Shown: positions 48,671 to 61,524, counted from the first letter of the stretch. The stretch is DNA of 64,000 nt from Petrosia ficiformis (GCA_947044365.1 OX345636.1:3616001-3680000); one strand, 5' to 3'. Made by a program: numbers and translations. The notes: generated by a model from the sequence alone, not told the origin.

Positions 48671-49249
48671 TGCTGTACAGAGGGGGAATGCTGCAGCAGT
48701 TTTGGCTTCCCTTGGGCCTAATGACCTTTAATTTTTTTCTTTCTTCTCCTTTTTCTTCTTATTATTATTATTTTATTACTACTACTTTATATAATGTTGT
48801 TTTATTTGAATACAGTTAATATAAAAGTCATTTCTGTTTTGTAATATCAAGTATGTAACCGGTCTCTCCAGTTTTGAACATCAGTTTTCTGATATGTAAT
48901 TATGATTTATTATTATTATTATTATTATTTTACTTTTTTCCCAGGTTGAAATACTTATGAATTCTTCATTAATTATTGTTGGTCTCCTGAAACTAATGTA
49001 ATGATGTTATAAAACCTATTTCATCAGTAAGTTCATGCACACATATGTACTAGCAAAATTAATACAATGGGCTGGCAGTAGTATAAGGCCATACTCGTAC
49101 ACTATCAGCCAATTAATGCGAGAGATATCATATGATGCAAGAAATAACATTGATATGCTGGAATAATGCCTGATGGACAGAGAGTTTAAAATGCAATACA
49201 CCATGAAGGATTGTTGGTTTAGGAAAGTTGAGCTTACTATATCATTTGT

Positions 49250-49569
49250 GTAGATTTGAACCATATCCTCTAGGACTATGGTGTGTTACCCATATGGACC
49301 CTACAATCAAGAAGGTATGCTTATAGCTAGCCCAGGGATTGAAGGGCATGATCAACTTATTTCCTACAGAAGTGGCATCATAAAGTAAGAGTACAAGCCA
49401 ATATCTATAGCTTGGAGGCTCATAGGCTCTATTTGAAAATGAAAGTTTACTTTTAGGATGGCTAAACATTTAGATCAGGCTGTGGTCACTATTCTTGCAT
49501 TCATTAATTTTCTGTGTGACTATGTTGGTGTAACCAACCACTGCCTACTTACTCTCAAGTGGCATGTAA

Positions 49570-49658
<89 letters not shown>

Positions 49659-49760
49659 CATTTAACAATTTGATTGCCTAGAATGTTTAATGACTGTAAA
49701 ATGCAGAAGCACCAAGCATTGCTCTTAGGAATATAAAAGTAAGCAAGTATTCTTGGTGGA
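49250..49760. repeat. Dispersed repeat with long AT tract
   Basis: The first half (49250-49440) matches 61205-61440 (TTTGAACCATATCCTCTAGG, GAAGTGGCATCATAAAGTAA). The second half matches 20955-21195. An (AT)n tract of about 90 bp occupies 49569-49658. The copies together suggest an element of at least 500 bp. Confidence 0.75.
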
Positions 49761-49797
49761 GGTCAGATATTGGAGAGTATAATAATTTAGAAATGTA

Positions 49798-52604
49798 ACA
49801 TGAAGACAAACAGTATAAACTTTGCTAGAGCATTTGTACTTATAGAACCTCATTTGCTACTAGATATTTATACAAATCAATAATGATAAGTAATGATGTG
49901 TATAACTGTCTTAAATTCAATTATTAGTTTCCCTGGTATTAAAGACATTCCTATTATTCCTGGTCATATAGACATTGCTTTGATAGAGTATAAGTCTGAT
50001 TCCCACACTACTCAAGCTTAGTTATTTTACATACAAGATTTGAGAAATGCTTTTACACCAGAAAATAACATAATAATTTGTGTACATATAAACTATTCGT
50101 AGTTGTTATTAATTTTAAAAAGGTTGTTATTGCTAGTTATTTAATCAATTAATGTGAGCTTAACATGTAGCTCAAGTAGCCAATTAAAATACGTTTGGTG
50201 AGTTAGTAGAATCTAAGAGAGTGTAAATGATGTGTTACAATAGTATAAAAGTTTATATTGAGCCATTAAGAGTTGGTGGTGTAGGTTCAAGATTGGTATC
50301 ATTCTATCTTGGCTATTGCATGACATATTGGTTCAGGATATATTTATGGCACTTATTCTTTCTTCTTATTATTCAATTACCCTTAGGAAACCCCAAACAC
50401 TGGTCGCATATTTTTAAGCTTATTCTGGTATCTTATTGATCGCTTATCTTATTAAGCTTATCGATTATGTGTTTGTGTCACTTACTCCACTTTAATTATT
50501 TATAGTAACAAGACGTATAGAAAAAAAGAGCCTATATGATTGCTTTGTGGTGTCCAGTATTTAGTAATCATGGCTGACTTTAACATGCCCGAAACACAAC
50601 AGCCTATTCCTTAAAGGAAATATAAACCTTGAGCTTGACTCAAGCAATATAGTAACATCCTGTCACACATTTCAAGACAAGTATGCTAATTACTATTTAG
50701 CATGATCTTTAATTCTTAAGAAACAGAGGTCATGTGAATATTACTCTTAATGTAACTCCCAGAGGGTACATCCAATCTCAAATTTGGAAATGCAGTTATC
50801 ATTTAATATCAGATATTTGTATCCTGACAGACTGTTTAAATCCAACGTGATTATAACAATTTTCCTTCACTGTTCAGATTAGAATTATCCTTCAAATAAA
50901 AATAAAAATTAATAGTATACCATGCTCATTTTAACGTTTGTTCAATGAAGACTACAATTTGCATGGTTATGTGAAATTGAATATAATTGGGTGAAGTATG
51001 TAATAAATAAAAAAATGTTTTAATATCAAACATGAACCCAAACACTATAAACTTTGCAAGAGCATTTGTACTTATAGAACCTCATTTGTTACTAGATATT
51101 TATACAAATCAATAATGATAAGTAATGATGTGTATAATTGTCTCATTCAATTATTAGTTTTCTTGGCATTAAAGACGTTCGTTTTATTCCTGGACATATA
51201 GACATTGCATTGATAGAGTATGAGTCTGATTCCCACACTATACTCAAGATTTGATGCTCTTACACAAGAAAACAATGCAATATGTTTATATAAACTATTC
51301 ATAGTTGTCAAAAAGGTCGTTATGTAATCGCTAGTTATTTGATCAATTAATGTGGGCATAATATGTAGCTCAAGTGGCCAATTAAAATGTATTTGGTGAG
51401 TTAGTAGAATCTAAGAGAATGTAAATGATGTGTTACAATAGCGTAAAAAGTTTGTGTTGAGCCATTAAGTGATGGTGGTGCAGGTACAATTCTAGAGCTT
51501 AGCATTTGATCCTTACATATTGTTACCGTAAACTATTGCATTTCATTTTCATTTCATTTGTGGATTAGAATCTTTCTATCTTGGCTATTGAAATAATGGT
51601 TCAGGATATATTTATCGCCCTTATTCTTTCTTTCTTTCACTTTAATTATTAATTTTATAGTGACAAGATATATAAAGAAACAAGTGTATATAAAGAAAAG
51701 AAATCCCTATGATTTCTTTACAAATTTAAGTGAGGATAAAGTATCCCTATGACTGCTTTGTGGTGTCCAGCATTCAGTAATCATGGCTGACTTTATCAAG
51801 CATGAAAGATAACAGCTTATTATAGCTATTATTTTGATTATCTACTCTCCTGACCTTTCAAAGGACCTTGTAGAACTTTAGGAATAAATTTCAGGCAAAA
51901 TAGCTAGCTATTAGTGCCAGTTTCTTCTACGTAAGCTACTTAGCTACAGGCAGCTTTCTTTCTGCAGGTCTATAGAGCTCGAGCGCGCATTCTTTTACGC
52001 GCCAGACCCACTAATTGACCGAGCCCCCGAGAATGACGCAACATCCTTAACTACGTATACAACGCATACTCGCGCAAGTGGACACAAGAAAATAATTATA
52101 TATACATTAACCCCGTGGAAAGCAATCATAGAGATGGCCCTACGGGCCATAAAAAGCCTATATGATTGCTTTGTGGTGTCCAGTATTCAGTAATCATGGC
52201 TGACTTTCCATGCCTGAAACACAACACTCTATCATTTTAATTATCTACTCTCCTTACCATTTAAAGGATCTTGTAGAACTTTAGGAATATTAAAAGTATA
52301 CACTTAAGAATCAAAGGTCATGTGAATATTATTATTAATGTAACTCCCACAGAGTAAATCCAAACTCAAAGTTGGAAATGCAGTAATATCAGGTATTTGC
52401 ATCACGATTGACTGTTGAAATCCAACGTGAATATAACAATTTTTTTTCACTATTCAGATTATAAGTATCCTTCAAATACAAATAAAAATTAATATGTATA
52501 CCATTCCCAAATTTGTTTAATGAATAATACAATGGCTTACATGGTTATGCAAAATTGAAAATAATCGGGGGAGTATGTAATAATAAATAAATAAATGTTT
52601 AATG
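49798..52604. repeat. Partial triplication of the 3' flank of the glycosyltransferase-like gene
   Basis: Copy 1 is 49798-51020 (complete), copy 2 is 51029-51830 (first two thirds) and copy 3 is 52140-52604 (last part). Landmarks are AACTTTGC(T/A)AGAGCATTTG, GCTTTGTGGTGTCCAG(T/C)ATT and ACATGGTTATG-like sequence, then AATGT(T)TTAAT(G/A)TCAAAC at the end. Copy 3 ends at the stop codon of the gene at 52605. A GC-richer unrelated insert (about 51930-52130) separates copies 2 and 3. The triplication holds no gene. Confidence 0.8.
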
Positions 52605-55600
52605 TCAAACTTCTCCAGTCCTTTTGTGTCTAACTGCAAGTCCTTGTGGAATAGCTAATGATAATTCTGATACAGCCTGAAATAGATAACCAGAGAAATA
52701 ATCATTACTGAAGTGTTTTTCAGTCACTAGTCCCGTTGTGCCCATGTTACAGTTTCTATTGTGAGGAGCTCTGTCGAAGTAGTGTATCAGCAGTGTTAAA
52801 TAAGCTAACATCACATGTCTAGTACCTCCCATTACTCCTGCATTACGAAAAGGATAACGATTTGCTGCATCACTATTGATTTCTGACTGATGACACGGTT
52901 TTAAAATCCTGTTGCCAGCCCAGCTCCTACGTAATGAATGGTCAAATGGCTTGTCCATTCCCATGTACAAGTAATCTCCAATTACATCCCTAACCTTAAA
53001 AGGATCTTTCAGAAATATGACATCCCTACAATCTGTCAGAAGAACTTTATTGATTTCAGGATGACTTAGAAGATAGTCATATTCTTCATAAAATCTTGCA
53101 TCATTGGTACTTCTCCCATTTAGACTGTTTACTTTTACAAATTCGACATGTCCAGGATATAGTTCTATTAAATTATTTTGAAACTGTTCATTCAGGCTAT
53201 CTTGAAAGATAACAAAATGAACTCCAAACTGTTTACCAGTTAAAAACCATGCTTCAAAGAATTGAAATAAATTTGGTAGAATATAATAGCTCTTATTAGG
53301 AACATTCTTTGAAATTGTGAAATAAGTCAACATAATAACATTCTTTTTTGGAAGTTGAAGAAATGTGGAATACTCACTAATCCATTTCTGTGTTTTGATA
53401 TTATCTGGATTTGTTGTAATCATGTCAATGGATATATCATTTCCCCAAACTTCTGTACAATGTAATCCACTACATTTCATTGATACAGTAATTCTTTCAA
53501 TTGTATCAGCAATGAATACTTTATCAGTCAATGGATGATATGCAAAACCTGATCCTTTCCCTTGCCATGGCCCATAAATGCCATCAAGTTTTAGTGTTGC
53601 TGTACTAAATTTATTACTATGTTCATAATAGTATAATGATAGTTCAAATGTTTTCAATAATGCTTTTTGAATGGAAGGTAGTTTATTATCTTGCAGTGTA
53701 AGAAATAAGAACTTCAAAGGATAGGATTTTGCCTCCTCCAATAAAATTATAAAATTCACTAGTAATTGTGAAGATTTCAGATAATTATATAAATCATTTT
53801 CTTCACTTTTCCCATCAAATAGTAGAGAGGGTACATAAATTATAACACCTTCTTTATGTTCATTTATTAATGATTTTACTATTTTATCATCAGTGAAATT
53901 CACATATTTGGGGATTAAACCTTTTCCACAAGTTTATCTCGTCTGTACCAAGTCATAGGTTCTAATGGTAAGACAATCAAATCATCTCTGAGTGTTACTT
54001 GATATCCCGTATCATGAAGACCTAAAGCTATTCTTGAACCGAGGAAACTAGTACTACCAATAATAAGTACATTTGGACTAGTCAACTGCTTTGCTGAGAT
54101 TGTTTTAGAAACCGTAGAGCTATTTGGTTTTATCTCAGGACCATCTGGTTTTGTCCGAGGATCATTTGAATTTATCTCATGACTATTGGGTTTTATCTGA
54201 GTACCATATGGTTTTATCTCAGTACCATTTGGTTTTATCTCACCACTCTTTGGTTTTATCAGAGTTTTTGATGTGTTTTCCCAGTGCTTTGTAACTGAAA
54301 CAGCTTCTATGGTGACATATATTATGAAAATATAATGAACACACAATATGTATATAAAATGTTTGCCTCCATTTTGGAATACCTATATAACTATAAGTAT
54401 AAGGTGTGGCAATGCATGTGTCCAGGCATCCCTAGGATTTTACTCTTGGCTCTCTCTCTGAATCAACATATTGACTTACCATCTTGTTTTATGCGATAAT
54501 ATGAGGTTGATAATAGGTTCTCAAATGGGTGTTTAACTGAAATGGTAAATCGTTTATTATGAAATATACGTTACATTGTAAGTATATGGATGTAATGTGT
54601 GAGTGTAAGCAATTCTTAGTTTGATAGTCACTGAAACAATGTTATGTTAAGTAAAAAAAAGTTTAATAACCAAGGACACAAAATGAATATTTTAGTTTAC
54701 AAAATAAATGTTTTTTCTGGGCATAATGCAAAGAACAAACTCGCACTTTGACCGGACAAATCTAGTGCTTATATTAATTTTCTTAATAACTACATTATCA
54801 ATGAATAAATTAAACATTAAGAATTATTAGTCTGACTAAACGGTTACAGACACTATCATGGTAAGAGAAATTGGCTACCAAAAATTAATATTATTTTGTT
54901 GAGATATAATATCTTTTTCATGGAAAATATGATAGAGATGGAATTGAATGTTTTGAAAATATTTTGCAGTAAGCTAAATGACAGAATCTTATAAATGTTT
55001 ACTTTATCAGCTAGATAATCACACACAATGATATGTACATTTGCACTAGTCACTTGCTGTGCTCAGATTTTGAATAATATACAAAAGATGACAGATTTTC
55101 ATGAAATAATAATTACGATAATCACACATTTAAAAGATAGTTTATATCACTGCAAAATTTAAATTCAAACAATTATTGGTTAGTGCAGTTACTATGAATA
55201 GCATAAACTTCAATCTAGTTTGTAATGCAGGTTTTTGTGGCTACATGCATGATATTACTAAACATGGATGAATCTTTACATGACATACATACTTACGTTG
55301 AGGGTTAATCGATTTTGTATTTATATCCTTCATTATAATTATGTAATAATGTATTACAATGATAATTAAAGGTTTGACATGTCAGTTACGACCAGACCTA
55401 TATGTACATGTGTAAGTACCAAGTACATGTACTAATGCTTTGATTTCAGTACTTCCCAGATAGAAGCATTTGTATTTGGTTAGAATACTGCATCCATTAA
55501 ATACACAGTTAATGAACTTATTCCTGGAGGTTGATTGTGAAAACAACACATACTCAACAGTTGAGGATCGAGTTACAGAGTACAGGCCAGTACAAATAAA

Positions 55601-56730
55601 GTAGCTGTAATGACATTAAGTTCACCAAGTATAAAAATGTACACTAGAATAAATTAAATTATGTTTTTGCAGGTTTCCAAACACTTTTGTTGGCCAAAAC
55701 TGTCAGATATACTATCACTTTAAATTAAGTAAACTCTGTGTAAGAAATATGAGTAGACAGCAATTGATTTGAATATGAAGCAGTTACGGCAATAAGCATG
55801 TGTGAATCCCTAACAATCTGAATAAACTGAGTTGTTACATGCTTGCAACTCCAAAAACAGAATTGTAAAGTATTGGATAGTGCATGCTGTTGCAAGGATT
55901 TAACAATTAGTTGGTTATTCAGGATACATACATCTAACATCATAGCTACTTTGTACTAATTATATTAAAATAAATAAAAGATATATGTGCCAATTATAAT
56001 CAATTGTCATGCCTAATATCTCACATTAGACTCACAAAGAAGCCTACAATGAAATTACTTATTCTGCTTCTTTCTACATCTATTAGATAGGATAGGAAAA
56101 TTGAAATTACAATTATTGAATTATAATTACATGTATATCCATGGCAATCTAAACAACCATTATTCCTTGCAACTGTACTAACCAATAAATTACCAGTAGT
56201 TATTTTGACAATTTTATTTTTGCAGTGCGTGCAACTGTACTATAACCAATGATTTTAAAATTTGTTTTTGCACAAGTGTTAGGGAAATAAAATTAGATAC
56301 AAAATGATGTTTTGTTAACCAAATCAATGTTTTTCTTCTTTCCACTTAGAATGTTGAGTCTTACAAAATATGAGAGTTATAAAGTTGAAAAAAGCTATAT
56401 AGATCTTAAGGCTCCGCCCACACAATATTTCCTAAGTAAATTTAGGTTAATAACGAAAACACTTGTTTCAATTATAGTTGGCAAAGGGTTAAAGAGATAA
56501 CAACGTAATCATACACAATCATACACAATACATAATGTATAATAGTGTCCAGACATTTAAGAGACATATTTTAGTGACATTGCGTCCATACTACACAATT
56601 ATACGTACTATAATAAATACATAATTATACTGAACTTACAGGAACTGGTACCATCGCCAGAAAGCAGCAATATATACAGTAGAACTACTAAACTTAAGAG
56701 TAACAGGTGATGGCGTTTAACAACAGCCAT
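52605..56730 (-). CDS. Type II membrane protein: epimerase-like domain fused to glycosyltransferase-like domain (frameshifted)
   Basis: Exons on the minus strand are 56730-56640, 54536-54480 and 54306-52605. Introns are phase 1 with clean borders (GTAAGT donors at both; TTTCAG and CCATAG acceptors). Exon 1 is a short basic N-terminus followed by a hydrophobic anchor (HHLLLLSLVVLLYILLL), as in Golgi type II enzymes. Exon 3 begins with a seven-residue repeat stem, then an NAD-epimerase-like (SDR) domain from VLIIGSTSFLGSR to DGIYGPW, then a GT-A-like domain with VLLTDCRDVIFLKDPF (DxD-like) and FRNAGVMGG. One base is missing in an A-run (53922-53925), which puts a TAA after DKLVEKV. Counting one restored base, about 616 residues are encoded. 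An assembly error, a recent null allele or -1 frameshifting are all possible. The substrate is unknown. Confidence 0.7.
54117..54263 (-). repeat. 21-bp coding tandem repeat (seven-residue stem repeat)
   Basis: The stem is about seven copies of a unit like IKPNGTE (IKPYGTQ, IKPNSHE, TKPDGPE). It lies within exon 3 and includes NxT/S sequons. Confidence 0.85.
54480..54536 (-). CDS. Exon 2 of the glycosyltransferase-like gene
   Basis: This is a 57 bp exon (KHPFENLLSTSYYRIKQD) between a TTTCAG acceptor and a GGTAAGT donor. Only one of its three frames is open, and that frame fits both neighbours. Confidence 0.7.
56640..56730 (-). CDS. Exon 1 of the glycosyltransferase-like gene: signal anchor
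   Basis: ATG at 56730 gives MAVVKRHH followed by about 15 hydrophobic residues and SGDGTSS, then a GTAAGT donor. The leftover T joins the TT of exon 2 to make phenylalanine. Charge asymmetry (KRHH before the hydrophobic run) favours cytosol-in, lumen-out topology. Confidence 0.75.
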
Positions 56731-56789
56731 CTCCGGAAACTCAATCGTAGAAATTGAGGTGGAAGCAAAACTTATAGGGCGTATCCAGG

Positions 56790-56850
56790 AAGGCGAAGCG
56801 CGCCGAAAATTTTAGCTAATTCATTATTGATGATGGGTGTGGTAAATTAA
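56790..56850 (+). repeat. Recurring GC-rich word upstream of the glycosyltransferase-like gene
   Basis: GCGAAGCGCGCCGAAAATTT, then AGCTAATTCATTATTGATGA and GGGTGTGG. Related words occur at about 13437-13495 (+) and 2320-2370 (-). It is probably the end of a dispersed element rather than a promoter, but it lies only 60 bp upstream of the start codon. Confidence 0.5.
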
Positions 56851-57146
56851 TAATACTAGTAACAATTGACTAAGCCAGCCTAGCCTACTGCTAGTTACGC
56901 CGCCCTTGCCATTGAGCTGGGAGAGGCCGCTGCTTTGAGCTCACCGCAACACCAGATTCTTAGGGGAGGAGTCTAATTCCACATGTAAATTGCGGATGAA
57001 GGAAAATAGCTGTGGACAACTGGACACTTGTGAGTAATTATTCTATGCATTTTTGATATTCACCATGGTTCCTAATGTAAAATGATATTGCTCAGTACTT
57101 AAAAGAGCTACAGTAATGCAAGTATACACAGAACACACTGATGATA

Positions 57147-57198
57147 GTCTCGCGTAGCCAGACCCAATCTACGGTTGGGTCTGGCTACGCAAGACTAA
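57147..57198. mobile_element. Hairpin mobile-element end
   Basis: GTAGCCAGACCCAA and its complement pair around TCTACG, flanked by TAGTCTCGC/GCAAGACTA. Such TAGTCT(C)GCGTAGCCAGACCC ends occur in many marine invertebrate genomes. Confidence 0.6.
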
Positions 57199-59600
57199 AT
57201 ACAGCACTACATGGAAAACTAGACACTACCAAGCAATTGTCAATAATGACAACAATTCATTACATTATACAATAATTAAATCATTATTGCTGGGTAATGA
57301 AGGGAGTTAGAGTAACGAAACTCAATCAGGATAAGCAGGTGTGGTATCTTTTCTTTTGATATTAATTATTATACTGTGGTTTTGTGTGTGTATTTAAGAT
57401 CCTGTATTTCCTGTTATGTTCAGTTTGATTTGATTGCTCTGTAAATTGTTCAACTAAGATATTACAACAGGTACATGCATAACATACAGCACCACTTGGA
57501 AAACTATGTGAGGTAACTGAAGTTAGTGAAATGAGAGACTTTGGTGATTGCATTAGTTGATCGACTTATTGAACAACTGATTGGAAGTTTTAGCAAATAA
57601 GTATTAAAATTCCTTTTACACATATAATTAATTTGTCAATCTCATCAGGTTCATCCTACCTTTCAAAATGTACTGGCACTGATGATAAAGAAATGAGTGA
57701 AATATACTGCGCATGTGATTATGTAAAAATAAGATATTAATAAAGACCATAATTATAGTGATCATATATACTATTTGTCCAGAGTGATGATGAAACCTGG
57801 ATTATAGCAGTCTCTATGTTACAACACCACCAAATAGTAAGATTGAAGTAACAGATCTCTGGAAGAGTAAACTCAAAGAGCATGGCAAAGTATTTGTATC
57901 ATGCATGGGTCAGTTTGTTGATAACTATAACAGATAATATAAAACGCCATTATTATTCACATATTTTTGAGAGTCCAAATTTCATATCATAGAGAGCAGC
58001 TAGACTAGAGTTGAATTTCCTGTATACCAAGTGCTAAACATCTAGAGAAATATAAATATGGAAAACACTGTTTCCCTGTAAAAGTCAGTTAGAGTACAGC
58101 ATGAAAACATTTATTCAACGAGTCTCTTTTGTTGGAGTGTGGTAGTTATGTCCTTCAGTGGAAAAACACTGAATTACAGACTCTTGGCTGTAATTGTATG
58201 GACTATAAATTATTATGCTTTCAGTGCAATAAAATAGATACAATATTGCATGTAATTATGCCTTTCCTCTCAGGTACACTATGGAGAAGATTTGCATTGT
58301 GGTCACTGTATGTTGAAATTTGTATTTGTAATAATAATCATTCTGAGAAATGTGTTTATAATTATAGATGTTACACTGGTGTGGAATGACATTGGGTGGA
58401 TAATAATATGATGATTCCTATATATATATACCACAGAAAGGAATGCTTTCTGCCGAATACAGATAAAGCATTCAAGCTATTACATTGCCATTTTAAGAAA
58501 TTATTTATTTCATTGATTTCAAATATGAACTGTGCACTGCTCTTTATGGAATGACAACTTTTCTCTTTATCCAATAGGCAAGGGTTCTTTGACTGTTGAA
58601 CATCCCTCAAATGCCTTCAAATTGTACTACGAAGAGACTGTCCATGATAATAAGATCTATCTATCCTTTTGTAGACTGAGTTTTAGCCACTACCAACACA
58701 CTAACAATCACTATAAAACAAAATCACTAACAAATATTCTACTCACTTATTGAGCACTAGTCTCGCAAATCAGACTAGTTGAACACCGATCACTGAGAGA
58801 GGGAGAGTATTGTAGATTTCATTGGTCAATTTTGTTCTGCAACTGGAAAAGGCGCACTTGTAGTTTGTGTAAATACGGTTGGATACATCTTATGTGCTTT
58901 ATCAAACTCAGCTCTGCCTCGTTTGATAAAGCACACCTAGGCTGCACTTTAATTAAAAACTTATAATATCATTATTTGCTGGCTAAGTCCTGTAACTGTA
59001 TACAGACCTACACAGAAAAAGTTGGTGTGCTGTTTGAGCACACTCTACTGTGCTATTTCAGCACAAGGTTTGTTGAAATGAAGATTTATTTAACACAGGA
59101 TACATGTTGCTTTAGCAATAGACTGTGTAAAAAGTCAGCACACTATGCATGTAGTACTATTGAATGCATTGATACTGAAAGCAACATCACAGGTAATGTG
59201 CTGAATTGAGAATAACAATTGTGTTAACATGAGGTAAATGTGTTATTGTGGCGCAAAGTATGCTAAACTGATGGGTGTAATAATAATTAATTCATTTATA
59301 TGTACATTCATGCTCATATACAAGTTGACCACCAATTGGTATATAGATTAGATGCTTAGGATATGAACTACAATTTAAATTAATGAGTTACTTGTTGTTG
59401 ATACTACATATTATACATTATTCAGTTACTTCAAACACTTCAGAGATCCTCTATTCAACATTTGTTCTAAAAAATGTATTATTATTATTGACAGATTTAC
59501 AAAATTATCCAGGACAAACTTTGAGTCCATCACATAAGTTTATCACATAGCCTTTAATTTCAGTTTGTACACATTTCATCACCCCATGGACATTATTCCA
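57199..59600. other. Gene-free AT-rich stretch
   Basis: Short frames only. An inverted repeat TGTGCTTTATCAAAC...GTTTGATAAAGCACA lies at about 58894-58936, near a TAGTCTCGCAAATCAGACTAG palindrome at 58759-58779, so 58759-58936 is probably a small mobile element. Confidence 0.4.
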
Positions 59601-59628
59601 TCCCCAGTGTGTATCCATGACAACAGGT

Positions 59629-59703
59629 GCCTATAAATGTGTATCTAGTTCTACTGATTCAGACTCTGCAGAAGCACACATTACAGCTTTAAAAGTAATT
59701 GAA
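59629..59703 (+). CDS. Possible exon with immunoglobulin-like domain end
   Basis: After a CAACAG acceptor, the frame reads GAYKCVSSSTDSDSAEAHIT and ALKVIE, up to a GGTATTG donor. GxYxCV...S..AEA.IT resembles the last two strands of an I-set immunoglobulin domain. No partner exons were found, so a chance frame or isolated pseudo-exon is quite possible. Confidence 0.25.
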
Positions 59704-59879
59704 GGTATTGATTCCTTTCAAATATTTCACTTTATTATTACTGTTTGTTAACAGAATAAATCTGTCATTACTTTGTGTATTTATTTTACTAGTTCTATAT
59801 ATTAAGTGGATTTCAGCGTACTGTAACAACACATTGTGTCATATTTACATGTATGTTACTCTATTGTTGTTTTCTGTTT

Positions 59880-60246
59880 CAGCCTGGCAGTGATATTGAC
59901 AAAGCAGCTGTTGAAAGATCTTTTCCAGAGCCAGGATTGGCTATATTTGGAAGTAATGATTATGGCTATACAAACACGAAGGGTTTTATTTTTACAGAAG
60001 GTTGTCGTCTTTGAAATAACTGAATTTTCAGTACCAGAAGCATTCACAGCATTGATAGCCCACTATTATGTGTTTGATGTAAGCTATTCCAAGCCACCAC
60101 CAGCTTCTGGTGTACTCCTGTTTATCCAGGAGCTACTGATGGAAATGCATGAACAGAAAGTTAAAAAATCTCCTCATTATTCATCATTAATTTTGTTGAC
60201 TCAGTCGTGGTTCCAGATCTTTAGTTCATGTTATGCATTTATTTAA
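59880..60246 (+). pseudogene. Degraded mobile-element-like reading frames
   Basis: Two overlapping frames, PGSDIDKAAVERSFPEPGLA and, shifted, FSVPEAFTALIAHYYVFDVS then LLFIQELLME. The second resembles a YYVFNVEYP...LFLE word of uncharacterised transposon-linked proteins. The frame shift suggests a decayed copy. Confidence 0.3.
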
Positions 60247-61204
60247 CTCCAGTATCAGATTTTATTTCATCTTTTATTCATTTTTATTTGATAGGTATAA
60301 CATTTCATTTTATGTTCATTATTTTAGTTTCTGGTGAAAACTGTTTTAACCACATTATCATCTTTAGTTCCTAACTTCCTATACAATCTTTTGACATTGC
60401 TTTGTTAAGCTACATGTATCTAGTATTCAAAGTTTATTTCATCTTACATTCATTCTAATTTGATAGGTAACATCCCTTTAATGTTCATTATTATTTTAAT
60501 TTTTGGTGAAAACATTTTACATACTTTAAAAACACACTATAGGTAACATGGGGATTATAGCACAGTAATACCGACATATCTACTTTAACACATGTGTTAA
60601 GGTAGCACAGTTTCACATTTAGCACATGTGCTACTGTGCCAAAATTTGGCACATTTGGTTAATACATTTTTATGTGCTATTTTAACATGTTTATGTTTTC
60701 TGTGTAGCTCGATCGTGCATACACAGTATACTCATCATAATATTATAATAATATCACATATAGCTCTATTTTATATATGTTGATTTATGTAGGAAATTCA
60801 GTTAGTGTCCTAGATGTAATATATACAGTGACCCTTATAATACAAGCTCAGGTATCATTAGACTGTAAGTTAGCTGTCACAATGATAAATATTATAAATC
60901 AATATATAACAGCCATCAAGAATATTGCAACAGCAGGTTGAGCAGTAATATAATGTTGTAAATCAACCTCTCCTACATGCTGCCAAATAATTAATGCACA
61001 ACAAACATTTTGATGGGCGTTATCATTATTTACCACAACTTTTTAGCACTAAAAAGTTGTGGTATATAATTATATATAGCTTCACATGTAGTAAAGTAAA
61101 AGTGAATAATATTGAATTAAACAGTTATAGAATAAAAATGGGGATACAAACCCAAGATTGATCCGCTACTGTAAAGGAGGACCAGTCAATATACGAGTAG
61201 TTAT

Positions 61205-61440
61205 TTGTTTAGATTTGAACCATATCCTCTAGGACGAAGATTGATGGTGTGTTTTTTGGACCTCATGAGCAAGATCTAGAGGGCATGCCTATAGGTACCC
61301 TTAGTATTAAAGGACATTATCAACTTATTTTCTATAGAAGTGGCATCATAAAGTAAGAGTAAAAGCCAATATCTATATCCACTGTATTTGCAGGCCCATA
61401 GGCTAGCTGCAGGATTTTAAAAGGAAGGTTTACGTTTGCA
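61205..61440. repeat. Dispersed repeat (matches 49250-49440)
   Basis: It shares TTTGAACCATATCCTCTAGG and AGTGGCATCATAAAGTAAGA, plus the AAGGTTTACGTTTG word also seen near 20960. Confidence 0.75.
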
Positions 61441-61524
61441 TAGTTTAAGATATGGAAAAAAAATATAGACTACATACTTCAATGCTTCATTGTGCTAAGT
61501 TAATTACTGCTTCAGATTTCAATG

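Noticed and set aside
49458..49673. Open frame with a long IYIYIY tail
   Set aside because: It is a translation of the AT microsatellite within a dispersed repeat.
55282..55342. Possible extra exon (ATGAAGGATATAAATAC..., donor GTAAGT) of the fusion gene
   Set aside because: Joined to exon 1 at its only acceptor it gives a stop codon, and it has no pyrimidine tract. Exon 1 joins cleanly to 54536 instead.
61140..61180. B-box-like GGGTTTGTATCCC on the minus strand
   Set aside because: No A-box at the right distance and no cloverleaf. One weak box is not enough to call a tRNA or SINE.
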